From Palsa-739 sp036512155 (GTDB lineage: Bacteria > Actinomycetota > Thermoleophilia > Gaiellales > Gaiellaceae), in the NCBI GenBank assembly GCA_036512155.1, contig DATCBD010000055.1, positions 15,790-79,789 on the forward strand: a stretch of 64,000 nucleotides of DNA. The letters are read 5' to 3'. Numbering within the stretch: position 1 is the stretch's first letter; every line of letters starts with the position of its first letter. The notes beneath the pieces are model-generated. The model had not been told where the DNA came from and made no database searches. It saw only the letters and a program-made list of their open reading frames with translations. Positions 17,007 through 25,096 of this stretch are shown here, in pieces. Both the position numbers and the translations under genes were made by a program.

Positions 17007-18875
17007 ATGCACGAGGGCAGCTGGACACTGAGTCCGGCGTCGCACGAGGTGCAGGCCGAGCTCGCATCCTCACTCGGGGTGAGCGAGCTGACGGCAGGCG
17101 TTCTCGCTCGGCGCGGATACGACGACCCCGCAGCTGCGCGGGCGTTTCTCGCCGGCGAGCTGCCCCCGCACGACCCGTTCCTCCTCGGCGACATGGCCGT
17201 CGCCTGCGAGCGCATCCGCGCCGCGATCGCCGACGGCCGCCGGATCTGCGTGCACGGCGACTACGACGTCGACGGCATCTCCGCCACCGCGCTCGCCGTC
17301 CATCTCCTGCGCGAGCTCGGCGCCGACGTCGACTGGCACCTGCCGAGCCGGTTCGACGAGGGGTACGGCGTCAGCGCCGCGACGCTTGCGCGGCTGGCCG
17401 ACGAAGGCTGCGGCCTCGTGCTCACGGTCGACTGCGGCATCACGGCGGTGGAGGAGGTGGCCGACGCGCGCGCACGCGGCCTCGAGGTGATCGTCACCGA
17501 CCACCACCGGCCCGGCGAGACGTTGCCCGACTGCCCGATCGTCGCGACGCGGCCGTCTGACTATCCGTTCCCCGAGCTGTGCGGCACCGGTGTCGTCTAC
17601 AAGCTCGGCCAGGCGCTGTTCGGCGTCGACTCGGAGATCCCGAAGCGGCATCTCGACCTGGTCGCGTTGGCAACGATTGCCGACGTCGTCCCGCTGGTGG
17701 ATGAGAACCGCACGATGGCGATCGCGGGATTGCGCGCGCTCGCGCGCACGCAGAAGCCTGGCCTGCAGGCACTGATGAAGGTGGCGGGCGTCGATCCGGC
17801 CGCGATCGACGCCGGCGCTGTCGGCTTCCGGCTCGGGCCGCGCATCAACGCCGCCGGCCGGCTCGGCCATCCGCGCGCAGCGCTCCATCTTCTGCTGACG
17901 GACGACGCCGAAGAGGCGCGGCTCCTCGCGGACACGCTCGAGGAGCTGAACCACGAGCGGCAGGCCGTCGAGGGCCGCATCGTGCGCGAGGCGATCGCTC
18001 AGGTCGAGCAGTGGCCCGAGGCGGACAAGCGCCGTCGCGCGTACGTCGTCGCGGGGGAGGACTGGCACGAGGGCGTGATCGGCATCGTCGCGTCGCGGCT
18101 CGTCGAGCGCTTCAACCGTCCGGTCGTGCTCATCGCCGGCGGCGAGGGCGACTGGAAGGGATCGGGCCGTTCGATCGCGTCGTTCGACCTCCATGCGGGC
18201 CTCGGCGCGTGCGCGGACCTGCTGGAGCGCTGGGGAGGACATCGCGCGGCGGCCGGTCTCTCGATCATGCCGGAGAACATCCCTGCCTTCGCGGAGCGCT
18301 TCGCCGCGCACGCGGCCGGGCTGCTCGAGGAGGAAGACCTGCGCACGGTCACGCGCGTCGACGGGATCGTCCCGCGCGGGACGCGGCTGACGCTCGACCT
18401 GTGCACGGAGCTTGCACAGCTCGCGCCGTTCGGCCTCGGGAACCCGGAGGTGACGCTGCTCGCGCCCGGGTGCGAGCTGGGCGACCTCGCCACCGTCGGC
18501 GATGGCAAGCACCTGCGCTTCCGCGTGCGGCGCGACGGCGCCGACGCGGGCAGCGCGATCGCGTTCGGGATCGGCTCCCGGCTCGACGTCTACCGGCAGG
18601 AAGGCCGGTGGGACGTCGCGTTCCGCCTGTCGGAGAACCGCTGGAACGGGACCGTTTCACCGCAGCTCGTCGTGCGGCGGATCTTCGCGGCCGACCCGCG
18701 GATCGAGGAGCTGCGCGAGTGGCTCATCGGCGAGTACCGCAAGCCAGAGGCCGCGCGCGATGCAGAGGCGACGGCGATCTTCGCGGAGCTCGGCCCGGGC
18801 AAGCGGCACGTGCTCGAGTCGGAGCGCTTCCGCGCGCTCCTCGCAGGCCCGCCTGTGCTTGCGCGCGCTGCCTAG
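17007..18875 (+). CDS. recJ: Single-stranded-DNA exonuclease RecJ
   Basis: 5'-3' exonuclease of the DHH superfamily used in RecF-pathway and mismatch repair. Motifs: HGDYDVDGISATA (metal-binding Asps, about 83-95), LTVDCGI, TDHHRPGE (DHH at about 165-167), and the DHHA1 region with the GGHRAAAGLSI signature. A C-terminal OB domain follows. 622 residues, slightly longer than the E. coli enzyme. ATG start, divergent from the aminotransferase by 47 bp. The stop shares CTAG with the convergent methyltransferase. Confidence 0.97.
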   Translation: MHEGSWTLSPASHEVQAELASSLGVSELTAGVLARRGYDDPAAARAFLAGELPPHDPFLLGDMAVACERIRAAIADGRRICVHGDYDVDGISATALAVHLLRELGADVDWHLPSRFDEGYGVSAATLARLADEGCGLVLTVDCGITAVEEVADARARGLEVIVTDHHRPGETLPDCPIVATRPSDYPFPELCGTGVVYKLGQALFGVDSEIPKRHLDLVALATIADVVPLVDENRTMAIAGLRALARTQKPGLQALMKVAGVDPAAIDAGAVGFRLGPRINAAGRLGHPRAALHLLLTDDAEEARLLADTLEELNHERQAVEGRIVREAIAQVEQWPEADKRRRAYVVAGEDWHEGVIGIVASRLVERFNRPVVLIAGGEGDWKGSGRSIASFDLHAGLGACADLLERWGGHRAAAGLSIMPENIPAFAERFAAHAAGLLEEEDLRTVTRVDGIVPRGTRLTLDLCTELAQLAPFGLGNPEVTLLAPGCELGDLATVGDGKHLRFRVRRDGADAGSAIAFGIGSRLDVYRQEGRWDVAFRLSENRWNGTVSPQLVVRRIFAADPRIEELREWLIGEYRKPEAARDAEATAIFAELGPGKRHVLESERFRALLAGPPVLARAA

Positions 18876-19594
18876 CTCTTGCGGCCGACGAAGATCGCCC
18901 AGCCGAGCAGGCGGCGCTGGAAACGCAGGTAGTGGTCGCGGCCTTGCTCGTGACGCTCGCGAATGCCAGGCGCGTCAGGGTCGTCCGGGTTGGCGGCGAG
19001 CCATTCCTCGAGCGCGCGCCAGTGATACGACTCGTACCGGTCCCAGTCGTCCTCCGATGCGGCGATGAGCCCGACGAGGGCGAGGCCGGCGGCCTCGAAG
19101 CGCGCGACGGTCTCGGGGAGCGTTACCCAGCCCTCGTCCTCGACCTCGGTCGGCAGCGGCCACTCGCGCCAGTACGGCTCTCCGACCGCGACGAATCCGC
19201 CCGAGCGCACCGCGGGCGCGAGCGCGGCGAGCGTCCCGTCCAGATCGTCGTAGACGAACGACGCGCCGAGGCAGAGAGCGGCGTCCCATGACTCGGCCTC
19301 GAGCGGGTACGCACGCGCGTCGCCCTCGACGATCTCGATGCGCCCCGCCAGGTGCGCGGCGGCGATGCGTTCGCGGCCGGCGGCGACGAACTCGGGCGCG
19401 CGCTCGACGCCGAGGATGCTGCAGCCGAACTCCGCTGCCAGGACGAGCGCCGGGCCGGCCTTCCCGCACGCGACGTCGAGGACGCGCGAGTCGGGGCCGA
19501 GGCGGAGCAGCCGCCCGAGGTCGCGGATCTTCTCCGACCTCGTCGGGTCCTGGATCTCGTGGTCGCGCTCGGCGACGGCGAAGTACCACGGCAT
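18872..19594 (-). CDS. SAM-dependent class I methyltransferase
   Basis: 240-residue Rossmann methyltransferase. Motif I is VLDVACGKAGPAL with the acidic motif II in LGVERAPEF, then IEIVEGDARAYP and the motif IV region AALCLGASFVYDD. The N-terminal segment ERDHEIQDPTRSEKI precedes the fold. Small-molecule methylation is likely; the target is unknown. It is convergent with recJ and its upstream region contains a long inverted repeat. Confidence 0.82.
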   Translation of the reverse strand: MPWYFAVAERDHEIQDPTRSEKIRDLGRLLRLGPDSRVLDVACGKAGPALVLAAEFGCSILGVERAPEFVAAGRERIAAAHLAGRIEIVEGDARAYPLEAESWDAALCLGASFVYDDLDGTLAALAPAVRSGGFVAVGEPYWREWPLPTEVEDEGWVTLPETVARFEAAGLALVGLIAASEDDWDRYESYHWRALEEWLAANPDDPDAPGIRERHEQGRDHYLRFQRRLLGWAIFVGRKS

Positions 19595-19612
19595 GCCCGC
19601 AAGACTACGGTG

Positions 19613-19776
19613 AGCGGGTGCGTCCGCAAGTGGCGGTCAGCTCTGCCGGCTGCAAACGCGTCGCATCCCTGCGTCCTCGGTCGCGTCCGTAGCTACGGCT
19701 ACGGCCGCTCCCTGCGTCCTTGGGCTGCTCGGTTTTCGCTCGGCAGAGCAAGACCGAACTTACGGACGCACCCGCT
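19613..19776. repeat. Long imperfect inverted repeat in the 334-bp gap upstream of rel
   Basis: The ends are complementary over the first 19 nt with one mismatch (AGCGGGTGCGTCCGCAAGT against its mirror at 19758-19776); similarity continues inward to about 45 nt per arm through GGTC and GCTCTGCCG blocks. The centre holds GTAGC/GCTAC palindromic bits and a repeated CCCTGCGTCCT. No target-site duplication or transposase is seen. Right of it, a 28-codon minus-strand ORF (19775-19861, basic, GTG start) is possible but weak. The rest of the gap to rel is leader sequence without an evident promoter. Confidence 0.75.
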
Positions 19777-19928
19777 AGCGAGCGAGCGCGGCGAGGACGG
19801 CCGCGAGCTTCTCGACCTTGCGGGCGTCACGTCGCCGGAGTCGGAGCATGAGGCGCGTCACTTCGACTTCTCAACGTCCGTTCCTCCCTCGGAGGTGCGC
19901 CTGAAAGGGCCGGGAGTACACTGAAATC

Positions 19929-22136
19929 GTGGTGACAGTGCAGACAGGAGAGCAGCATTTCGAGCTCCTGGAGGGGCTGCTCGCCGAGCTCGACGGGTAC
20001 AGCGGCGAGCTCGATCGCGAGCTGATCGTCCGGGCGTTCACGTTCGCCGCGGCGGCGCACGAGGGGCAGCAGCGCCGCTCGGGCGAGCCGTTCATCATGC
20101 ACCCCGTCGGGGTGGCAACGATCTGCGCCGGTCTCCGTCTCGACGAGCAGACGATCGCCGCCGCGCTCCTGCACGACGTCGTCGAGGACACGAACACCGA
20201 GCTGTCGACCGTGCGCGACGAGTTCGGCGAGGAGATCGCGGCGCTCGTCGACGGCGTCACGAAGCTGACGCGCGTGCAGTTCCAGAGCCGCGAGCAAGCG
20301 GAGGCGGAGAACTACCGCAAGATGGTCGTCGCGATGGCGGCCGACGTGCGCGTCATCCTCGTCAAGCTCGCCGACCGTCTGCACAACCTGCGCACCATCG
20401 AGTACCTGGGGCGACAGAAGCAGGTGCAGAAGGCGAAGGAGGCGCTCGAGGTGTACGCGCCGCTCGCGCACCGTCTCGGCATCCACGCGATGAAGTGGGA
20501 GCTCGAGGATCTCTCGTTCCAGACGCTGCACCCGCGCAAGTTCGAGGAGATCAAGGCGATGGTCGCCGAGCGCCGCGCCGATCGCGAAGGGCACGTTGCC
20601 GAGGCTGCGGACGTGCTCCAGCGTGAGCTCGTGAAGGTCGACATTCCGGCGGAGATCTCCGGGCGCGCGAAGCACTTCTATTCCATCTACGACAAGATGG
20701 CGAAGCGCGGCCGCGAGTTCAACGAGATCTACGACCTCACTGCGATGCGCGTCACGGTCGAGCGCAGCGGGGAGGAGGGGACGCGCGACTGTTACGGCGC
20801 GCTCGGGCTCATCCACTCGTTGTGGAAGCCGATGCCGGGCCGCTTCAAGGACTACGTCGCGATGCCGAAGTTCAACGGCTATCGCTCGCTGCACACGACG
20901 GTGATCGGGCCCGAAGGGCGCCCACTCGAGATCCAGGTGCGCACGCGCGAGATGCACGAGACGGCGGAATACGGGATCGCTGCGCATTGGGCGTACAAGC
21001 GCGGCAAAGCGACGACTGCCGACGCCGAGTGGCTCAAGTGGGTGGAGCAGCTGATGGACATCCACGCCGACGAGACGGACTCGCGCGAGTTCGTGAAGTC
21101 GTTCCGCACCGATCTCTTTGACGAGGAGGTGTTCGTCTTCACGCCGAAGGGCGAGGTGAAGACGCTGCCCGCGGGCGCGACGCCGATCGACTTCGCGTAT
21201 GCGGTGCACACGGACGTCGGCCACCGCACGGTCGGCGCGAAGGTGAACGGTCGCATCGTTCCGCTGCACTACAAGCTCGTGAACGGCGACCGGGTGGAGG
21301 TCCTCACGTCGAAGAGCGGGCGCGGGCCGTCACGCGATTGGCTGTCGCTCGTCGAGTCCTCGCGCGCGCGCAACAAGATCCGCCAGTTCTTCTCGCGCGA
21401 GCAGAAGGAGGATCTCGAGGCAAAGGGCCGCGAGACGCTCGAGCACGCGCTGAAGGGGCAGAACCTCCCGTATCGCAAGCTCGCCGGCTCGGCGGTGCTC
21501 GCAGGCGTCATCCGCGAGACCGGCTTCAAGAAGGCCGAGGAATTCTACGTCGCGCTCGGCTCCGGCAAGCTCACCGCCGGCAGCATCGTCAACAAGGTCT
21601 TGCAGAGGCTGAAGACGGACGAGGTCGCCGAGGAAGAGGCGGTCACCCCGCGCAAGCGGCCGAAGGCGCGCGACGCGCTCGCGAGCGAGACCTACGGCAT
21701 CAAGGTCGTCGGCGTCGAGGACGTCCTCGTCCGGCTGGCGAAGTGCTGCACGCCGGTGCCCGGCGACCCGATCGTCGGCTACATCTCACTCGGCCGCGGG
21801 ATCACCATCCACCGCGAGGACTGTCCCAACGCGCGCGCACTCAAGCGCAACCCGGAGCGGTTCACGGCGGTGGAGTGGGAGGGCGGCACGACGCAGAGCT
21901 TCCGCGTCCAGATCGCGCTCGACTCGTGGGATCGCCCGCGGCTGCTCGAGGACGTCGCGCGGACGTTCGCCGAGCACGGCGCGAACATCGTCGCCTACGG
22001 CGGCACCGTCGAGGATCAGATGGCGCGCAACTGGTACGTCGCCGAGGTCGGCGAGGTGAAGGCGCTACGAGCGCTGCTGACGGCGCTCCGCAACGTTGAG
22101 GGCGTCTTCGACGCCTATCGCGTCACGCCGAGCTAG
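19929..22136 (+). CDS. rel: Bifunctional (p)ppGpp synthetase/hydrolase Rel
   Basis: Controls the stringent response by making and degrading (p)ppGpp. Domains in order: HD hydrolase (HPVGVATI, LLHDVVEDTN with HD at about 82-83), synthetase (YDLTAMRV, GRFKDYVAMPKFNGYRSLHTTV, with EIQVRTREMHETAEYG), TGS (VFVFTPKGEVKTLPAGATPIDFAY), the conserved Zn-finger-like segment with the Cys pair in AKCCTPVPGDPIVG, and a C-terminal ACT domain. 735 residues, the length of actinobacterial Rel. Both catalytic centres look intact. GTG start, the first of two adjacent GTGs. Confidence 0.97.
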   Translation: MVTVQTGEQHFELLEGLLAELDGYSGELDRELIVRAFTFAAAAHEGQQRRSGEPFIMHPVGVATICAGLRLDEQTIAAALLHDVVEDTNTELSTVRDEFGEEIAALVDGVTKLTRVQFQSREQAEAENYRKMVVAMAADVRVILVKLADRLHNLRTIEYLGRQKQVQKAKEALEVYAPLAHRLGIHAMKWELEDLSFQTLHPRKFEEIKAMVAERRADREGHVAEAADVLQRELVKVDIPAEISGRAKHFYSIYDKMAKRGREFNEIYDLTAMRVTVERSGEEGTRDCYGALGLIHSLWKPMPGRFKDYVAMPKFNGYRSLHTTVIGPEGRPLEIQVRTREMHETAEYGIAAHWAYKRGKATTADAEWLKWVEQLMDIHADETDSREFVKSFRTDLFDEEVFVFTPKGEVKTLPAGATPIDFAYAVHTDVGHRTVGAKVNGRIVPLHYKLVNGDRVEVLTSKSGRGPSRDWLSLVESSRARNKIRQFFSREQKEDLEAKGRETLEHALKGQNLPYRKLAGSAVLAGVIRETGFKKAEEFYVALGSGKLTAGSIVNKVLQRLKTDEVAEEEAVTPRKRPKARDALASETYGIKVVGVEDVLVRLAKCCTPVPGDPIVGYISLGRGITIHREDCPNARALKRNPERFTAVEWEGGTTQSFRVQIALDSWDRPRLLEDVARTFAEHGANIVAYGGTVEDQMARNWYVAEVGEVKALRALLTALRNVEGVFDAYRVTPS

Positions 22137-22139
22137 GGG

Positions 22140-22907
22140 ATGGGGCGCCTCGACGGCAAGGTTGCGATCGTCACCGGTGCCGGCCGCGGCATCGGCGAGG
22201 CGACCGCGCGACTGATGGCGCTCGAAGGCGCCTCGGTCGTCGTTGCTGACCTCAATAGGAGTGAAGCGGAGCGTGTGGCAGGCGAGCTCGAGACCGCCGT
22301 CGTGGCGGAGGTCGACGTGTCGGATGAGGAGAGCGTCATACGCATGATCGATACGGCGGTGGAGGCGTTCGGCGGGCTCGACGTGCTGCACAACAACGCG
22401 ACCGATTCAGCGACGAACGCGATCGACACCGACATCGTCACGCTCGACATGGCGATCTTCGACCGGCTCGTCGCCGTCAATCTCAAAGGGCAGTTCATGG
22501 GATGCAAGCACGCAATCCCGCGCATGCTCGAACGCGGCGGCGGCGCGATCGTCAACACGGCGTCGGTCGACGGCTTCGTCGGGCGCGGCGTGCGGGCCGC
22601 GTACGGAGCCTCGAAAGCCGGCGTCGTGCTCTTGACGAAGTCGGTGGCATCGCAATACGGCGCGCGGGGCATCCGCTGCAACGCTGTCGCGCCGGGCCTT
22701 GTGCGCACGCCCGGGGCCGAGCTGCACGCGCCGCCGGGGTACGTCGAGGCGGCGGCGAAGCTGTATCCGATGCCGAGGCTCTGCCGCCCGGAGGACGTGG
22801 CAAAGGCTGTGGTCTTCCTCGCCTCGGACGACGCGGCCTACGTCAATGCAACGACGCTCATGGTGGACGGCGGCGCGACCGTCTACATGCCGAGCAGCCG
22901 CCTCTAG
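22140..22907 (+). CDS. SDR-family oxidoreductase
   Basis: 255-residue classical SDR. TGAGRGIGE nucleotide motif, VADLN ending beta-2 (NAD preference likely from the Asp), then NNAT where NNAG is usual, a Ser in VNTASVDGF, catalytic YGASK, PG loop NAVAPGLV and C-terminal LMVDGGATV. Only 3 bp separate it from rel, so it may be co-transcribed. Related in sequence pattern to the partial SDR at the window start. Substrate unknown. Confidence 0.92.
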   Translation: MGRLDGKVAIVTGAGRGIGEATARLMALEGASVVVADLNRSEAERVAGELETAVVAEVDVSDEESVIRMIDTAVEAFGGLDVLHNNATDSATNAIDTDIVTLDMAIFDRLVAVNLKGQFMGCKHAIPRMLERGGGAIVNTASVDGFVGRGVRAAYGASKAGVVLLTKSVASQYGARGIRCNAVAPGLVRTPGAELHAPPGYVEAAAKLYPMPRLCRPEDVAKAVVFLASDDAAYVNATTLMVDGGATVYMPSSRL

Positions 22908-22928
22908 GGCGTCACGCCGTCCTGACAT

Positions 22929-23020
22929 TTTCGTAACAGGGCCTGGCCCCGGCCGTGTCGGTTTGGGACAAGACTCGTGCTCACGGGGGCCTAAGGCAGG
23001 GGTCTGGCCCCGCTACGAAA
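22929..23020. repeat. REPIN-like element: 22-bp imperfect inverted repeats about 48 bp apart
   Basis: Outer arms 22929-22950 and 22999-23020 match at 18 of 22 positions in inverted orientation, beginning TTTCGTA, and each contains a GC palindrome (GGGCCTGGCCCC left; GGGGTCTGGCCCC right). The spacer has no ORF. The form (two inverted REP-like palindromes bracketing a short spacer between convergent genes) fits a REPIN or small MITE. No RAYT transposase is seen in this window. Confidence 0.7.
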
Positions 23021-23023
23021 GCG

Positions 23024-23323
23024 TCACGGAACCCAGGTCTCGCCGCCGGTGTCCCAGCCGACGAGGCAGAGGTCGGCGATTTCTGCCGCCACCTGCTCGA
23101 GGTGCGCGCGGTCGACGTCGCCGTCCGCGGCGAGCTCGGCGACGCGCTCGCCCTTCCACGTCACGGGGACGCTCACGCGCCGCGCGTCGTCCGCGGCGCC
23201 CGCCTGAGGCCCGAGCACAAGCTCGCCTTCCTCGACGAAGAAGATCCCCGCCCATGTGCAGCCGTCGCCCGCGGCGAGCGTCGCGACCGTCTGCCGCAGG
23301 ACGTCGTCCGCGTCAGCGGACAC
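23024..23323 (-). CDS. Small GAF-domain-like protein
   Basis: 99 residues from a GTG start (SADADDVLRQTVATLA). The GAF-like core is visible: WAGIFFVEEGELVLGPQAG, then RRVSVPVTWKGERVAELAADG and a terminal helix EQVAAEIADLCLVGWDT. It lacks the large insertion and Cys ligands of well-studied GAF sensors. The start overlaps the thioesterase gene by 11 bp, which places it as the distal gene of the phosphohexomutase-thioesterase operon. Ligand unknown. Confidence 0.65.
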   Translation of the reverse strand: MSADADDVLRQTVATLAAGDGCTWAGIFFVEEGELVLGPQAGAADDARRVSVPVTWKGERVAELAADGDVDRAHLEQVAAEIADLCLVGWDTGGETWVP

Positions 23324-23717
23324 CGAGCCGCGCCTTGTAGTCGTCTGGGATCGGCAGCGCCACACGCTTGGCGAGGTCGACGTAGACCAACGTCTGATGC
23401 GCGGTGACCATCAACGTCGCCTCGGGGAGCTTGTGCGCAGCGAACTCGTACGTGATGCTCGTCCGCCCGAGTCGCGCGACGCGCACGTGAATCTCGAGCT
23501 CGTCGTCGAAGCGCGCGGGCGCGAAGTACTCGACGTCGTTCGCGCGCATCACGAACTCGCCGGCGCTCTCGTACCGCAGTAGGCCGACAGAGCGGAGGTA
23601 CTCGACGCGCGCCAGGTCGAAATACGGGTTGTAGCGCCCGTAGTAGACGATCCCCTGCGCATCCGTGTCGGAGAAGCCGACACGCGTCCGCGCGGTGAAC
23701 GCGTACTCGTCCGTCAC
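23313..23717 (-). CDS. Acyl-CoA thioesterase, hotdog fold (YbgC/FadM type)
   Basis: 134-residue 4-hydroxybenzoyl-CoA-thioesterase-like protein. The motif RVGFSDTDAQGIVYYGRYNPYFD carries the catalytic Asp and the following Y-x-x-YF helix; later strands EFVMRANDVEYFAPARFDDEL and TLMVTAHQTLVYVD are typical. GTG start, overlapping the mutase stop (GTGA). Probably hydrolyses a CoA thioester in the cytosol; specificity unknown. Confidence 0.88.
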   Translation of the reverse strand: MTDEYAFTARTRVGFSDTDAQGIVYYGRYNPYFDLARVEYLRSVGLLRYESAGEFVMRANDVEYFAPARFDDELEIHVRVARLGRTSITYEFAAHKLPEATLMVTAHQTLVYVDLAKRVALPIPDDYKARLGVR

Positions 23718-25060
23718 GATCGGATCAACGAGAGCACCTCGTCGCGCTTCTGCTCCATGAGCTCCTGCGAGCGCGCCTCGAGGTTCAGGCGCAGCAGCGG
23801 TTCCGTGTTCGACGGCCGCACGTTGAAGTGCCAGTCCGGGCCGTCGACGGAGACGCCGTCGAGGTGCGAGATCTTCGCCTCGCCCGCGTACCGCTCCTTG
23901 ATCTCCTGCAGCTTGAGCGCGACGTCCCCGACCGGTGTGTTCAGCTCGCCGGTGATGAAGAACGTCTTCCGGAACGGCGCGAGGATCTCAGACAGCTTCT
24001 GGCCTCTGCGCGAGATCAGCTCGAGCATGAGCAGGAACGGGACGACCCCCGTATCGGCCTGCGAGAAGTCGCGGAAGTAGTAGTGGCCCGAGACCTCGCC
24101 GCCGAACGCGGCGTGATCCTTGCGCATGCGCGCCTTGATGAACGCGTGACCGACGCGATTCATGAGCGGAACGCCGCCGAGGCGCTCGATCGTCTCCGGC
24201 ACCGCCCAGCTCGCGCGTACGTCGTAGATGATCTTCGCGCCCGGCTCCTTCGCGAGCACGAGCTCGGCGAAGAGCGCGGTGACGAAGTCCCCCGGGACGA
24301 ACTCGCCCGTGTCGTCGACGAAGAAGCATCGATCGGCGTCCCCGTCGAACGCGACGCCCAGGTCGGCGCCCTCGTCGAGCGTCTTGCCGACGATGAACTC
24401 GCGGTTCTCCGGGAGCAGCGGGTTCGGCTCGTGGTTCGGGAACGATCCGTCCGGCTCGAAGAAGCAGCGCACCGCCTCGACGGTCGGTAGCCGGTCGAGC
24501 ACGGGCGGGAGCATCGCGCCGGCCATCCCGTTCGCGGCGTCGATCACGACTTTCAGCGGCCGCAACGCGGACGGGTCGATAAAGGACATCACCCGATCGA
24601 CGTACGCAGGCCAGATGTCGTATTCCGTCACCGGCCCTGCGGGACCCGAGGGGGGCCAGCCCCCGGCGACGGCTCGGTCGCGCACGTCCAGCAGGCCGGA
24701 CTCGCCGCCGACGGGCAGCGCCCCGCGCCGCACAATCTTCATGCCCGTGTACTGCTTCGGGTTGTGCGAGGCAGTGACGGTGAGGCCGCCGTCGAGCCCC
24801 AGCTCGCCGACCGCGAAATAGAGCATCTCCGTCCCGATCATCCCGAGGTCGAGCACCTCGGCGCCGCCGTCGGCCACGCCGCGGATCGCCGCCGCCGCCA
24901 TCGCCGGGCTCGAGAGGCGCATGTCACGGCCGACGGCGAAGCGCTTCGGCTCGAACTGCTGCACCACCGCGCGGCCGATCGCGTACGCGCCTTCCTCGTC
25001 CAACTCGGAGGGGTAGAGCCCGCGCACGTCGTACGCCTTGAAGATCTTCGGATCGAGCAT
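23714..25060 (-). CDS. Phosphomannomutase/phosphoglucomutase
   Basis: Alpha-D-phosphohexomutase that interconverts mannose/glucose 6- and 1-phosphates for cell-envelope sugar nucleotides. The phosphoserine loop TASHNPKQYTG has Ser-98, the Mg-binding loop is DGDADRC near residue 238, the sugar-binding loop is GGEVSGHYYFRD, and the phosphate-binding C-terminal loop is RPSNTEPLLRL. 448 residues, four-domain family norm. ATG start. Leads a three-gene operon with the thioesterase and GAF-like genes; 36 bp separates it from the divergent cyclase gene. Confidence 0.95.
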   Translation of the reverse strand: MLDPKIFKAYDVRGLYPSELDEEGAYAIGRAVVQQFEPKRFAVGRDMRLSSPAMAAAAIRGVADGGAEVLDLGMIGTEMLYFAVGELGLDGGLTVTASHNPKQYTGMKIVRRGALPVGGESGLLDVRDRAVAGGWPPSGPAGPVTEYDIWPAYVDRVMSFIDPSALRPLKVVIDAANGMAGAMLPPVLDRLPTVEAVRCFFEPDGSFPNHEPNPLLPENREFIVGKTLDEGADLGVAFDGDADRCFFVDDTGEFVPGDFVTALFAELVLAKEPGAKIIYDVRASWAVPETIERLGGVPLMNRVGHAFIKARMRKDHAAFGGEVSGHYYFRDFSQADTGVVPFLLMLELISRRGQKLSEILAPFRKTFFITGELNTPVGDVALKLQEIKERYAGEAKISHLDGVSVDGPDWHFNVRPSNTEPLLRLNLEARSQELMEQKRDEVLSLIRS

Positions 25061-25096
25061 CCCGCGGCGATCCTAGCCACGTAGCGCCCAACTACC

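Noticed and set aside
19775..19861. 28-codon basic minus-strand ORF beside the inverted repeat
   Set aside because: Has a GAGAAG-like site but is very short and composed of a simple Arg/Leu/Ala pattern; no independent support.
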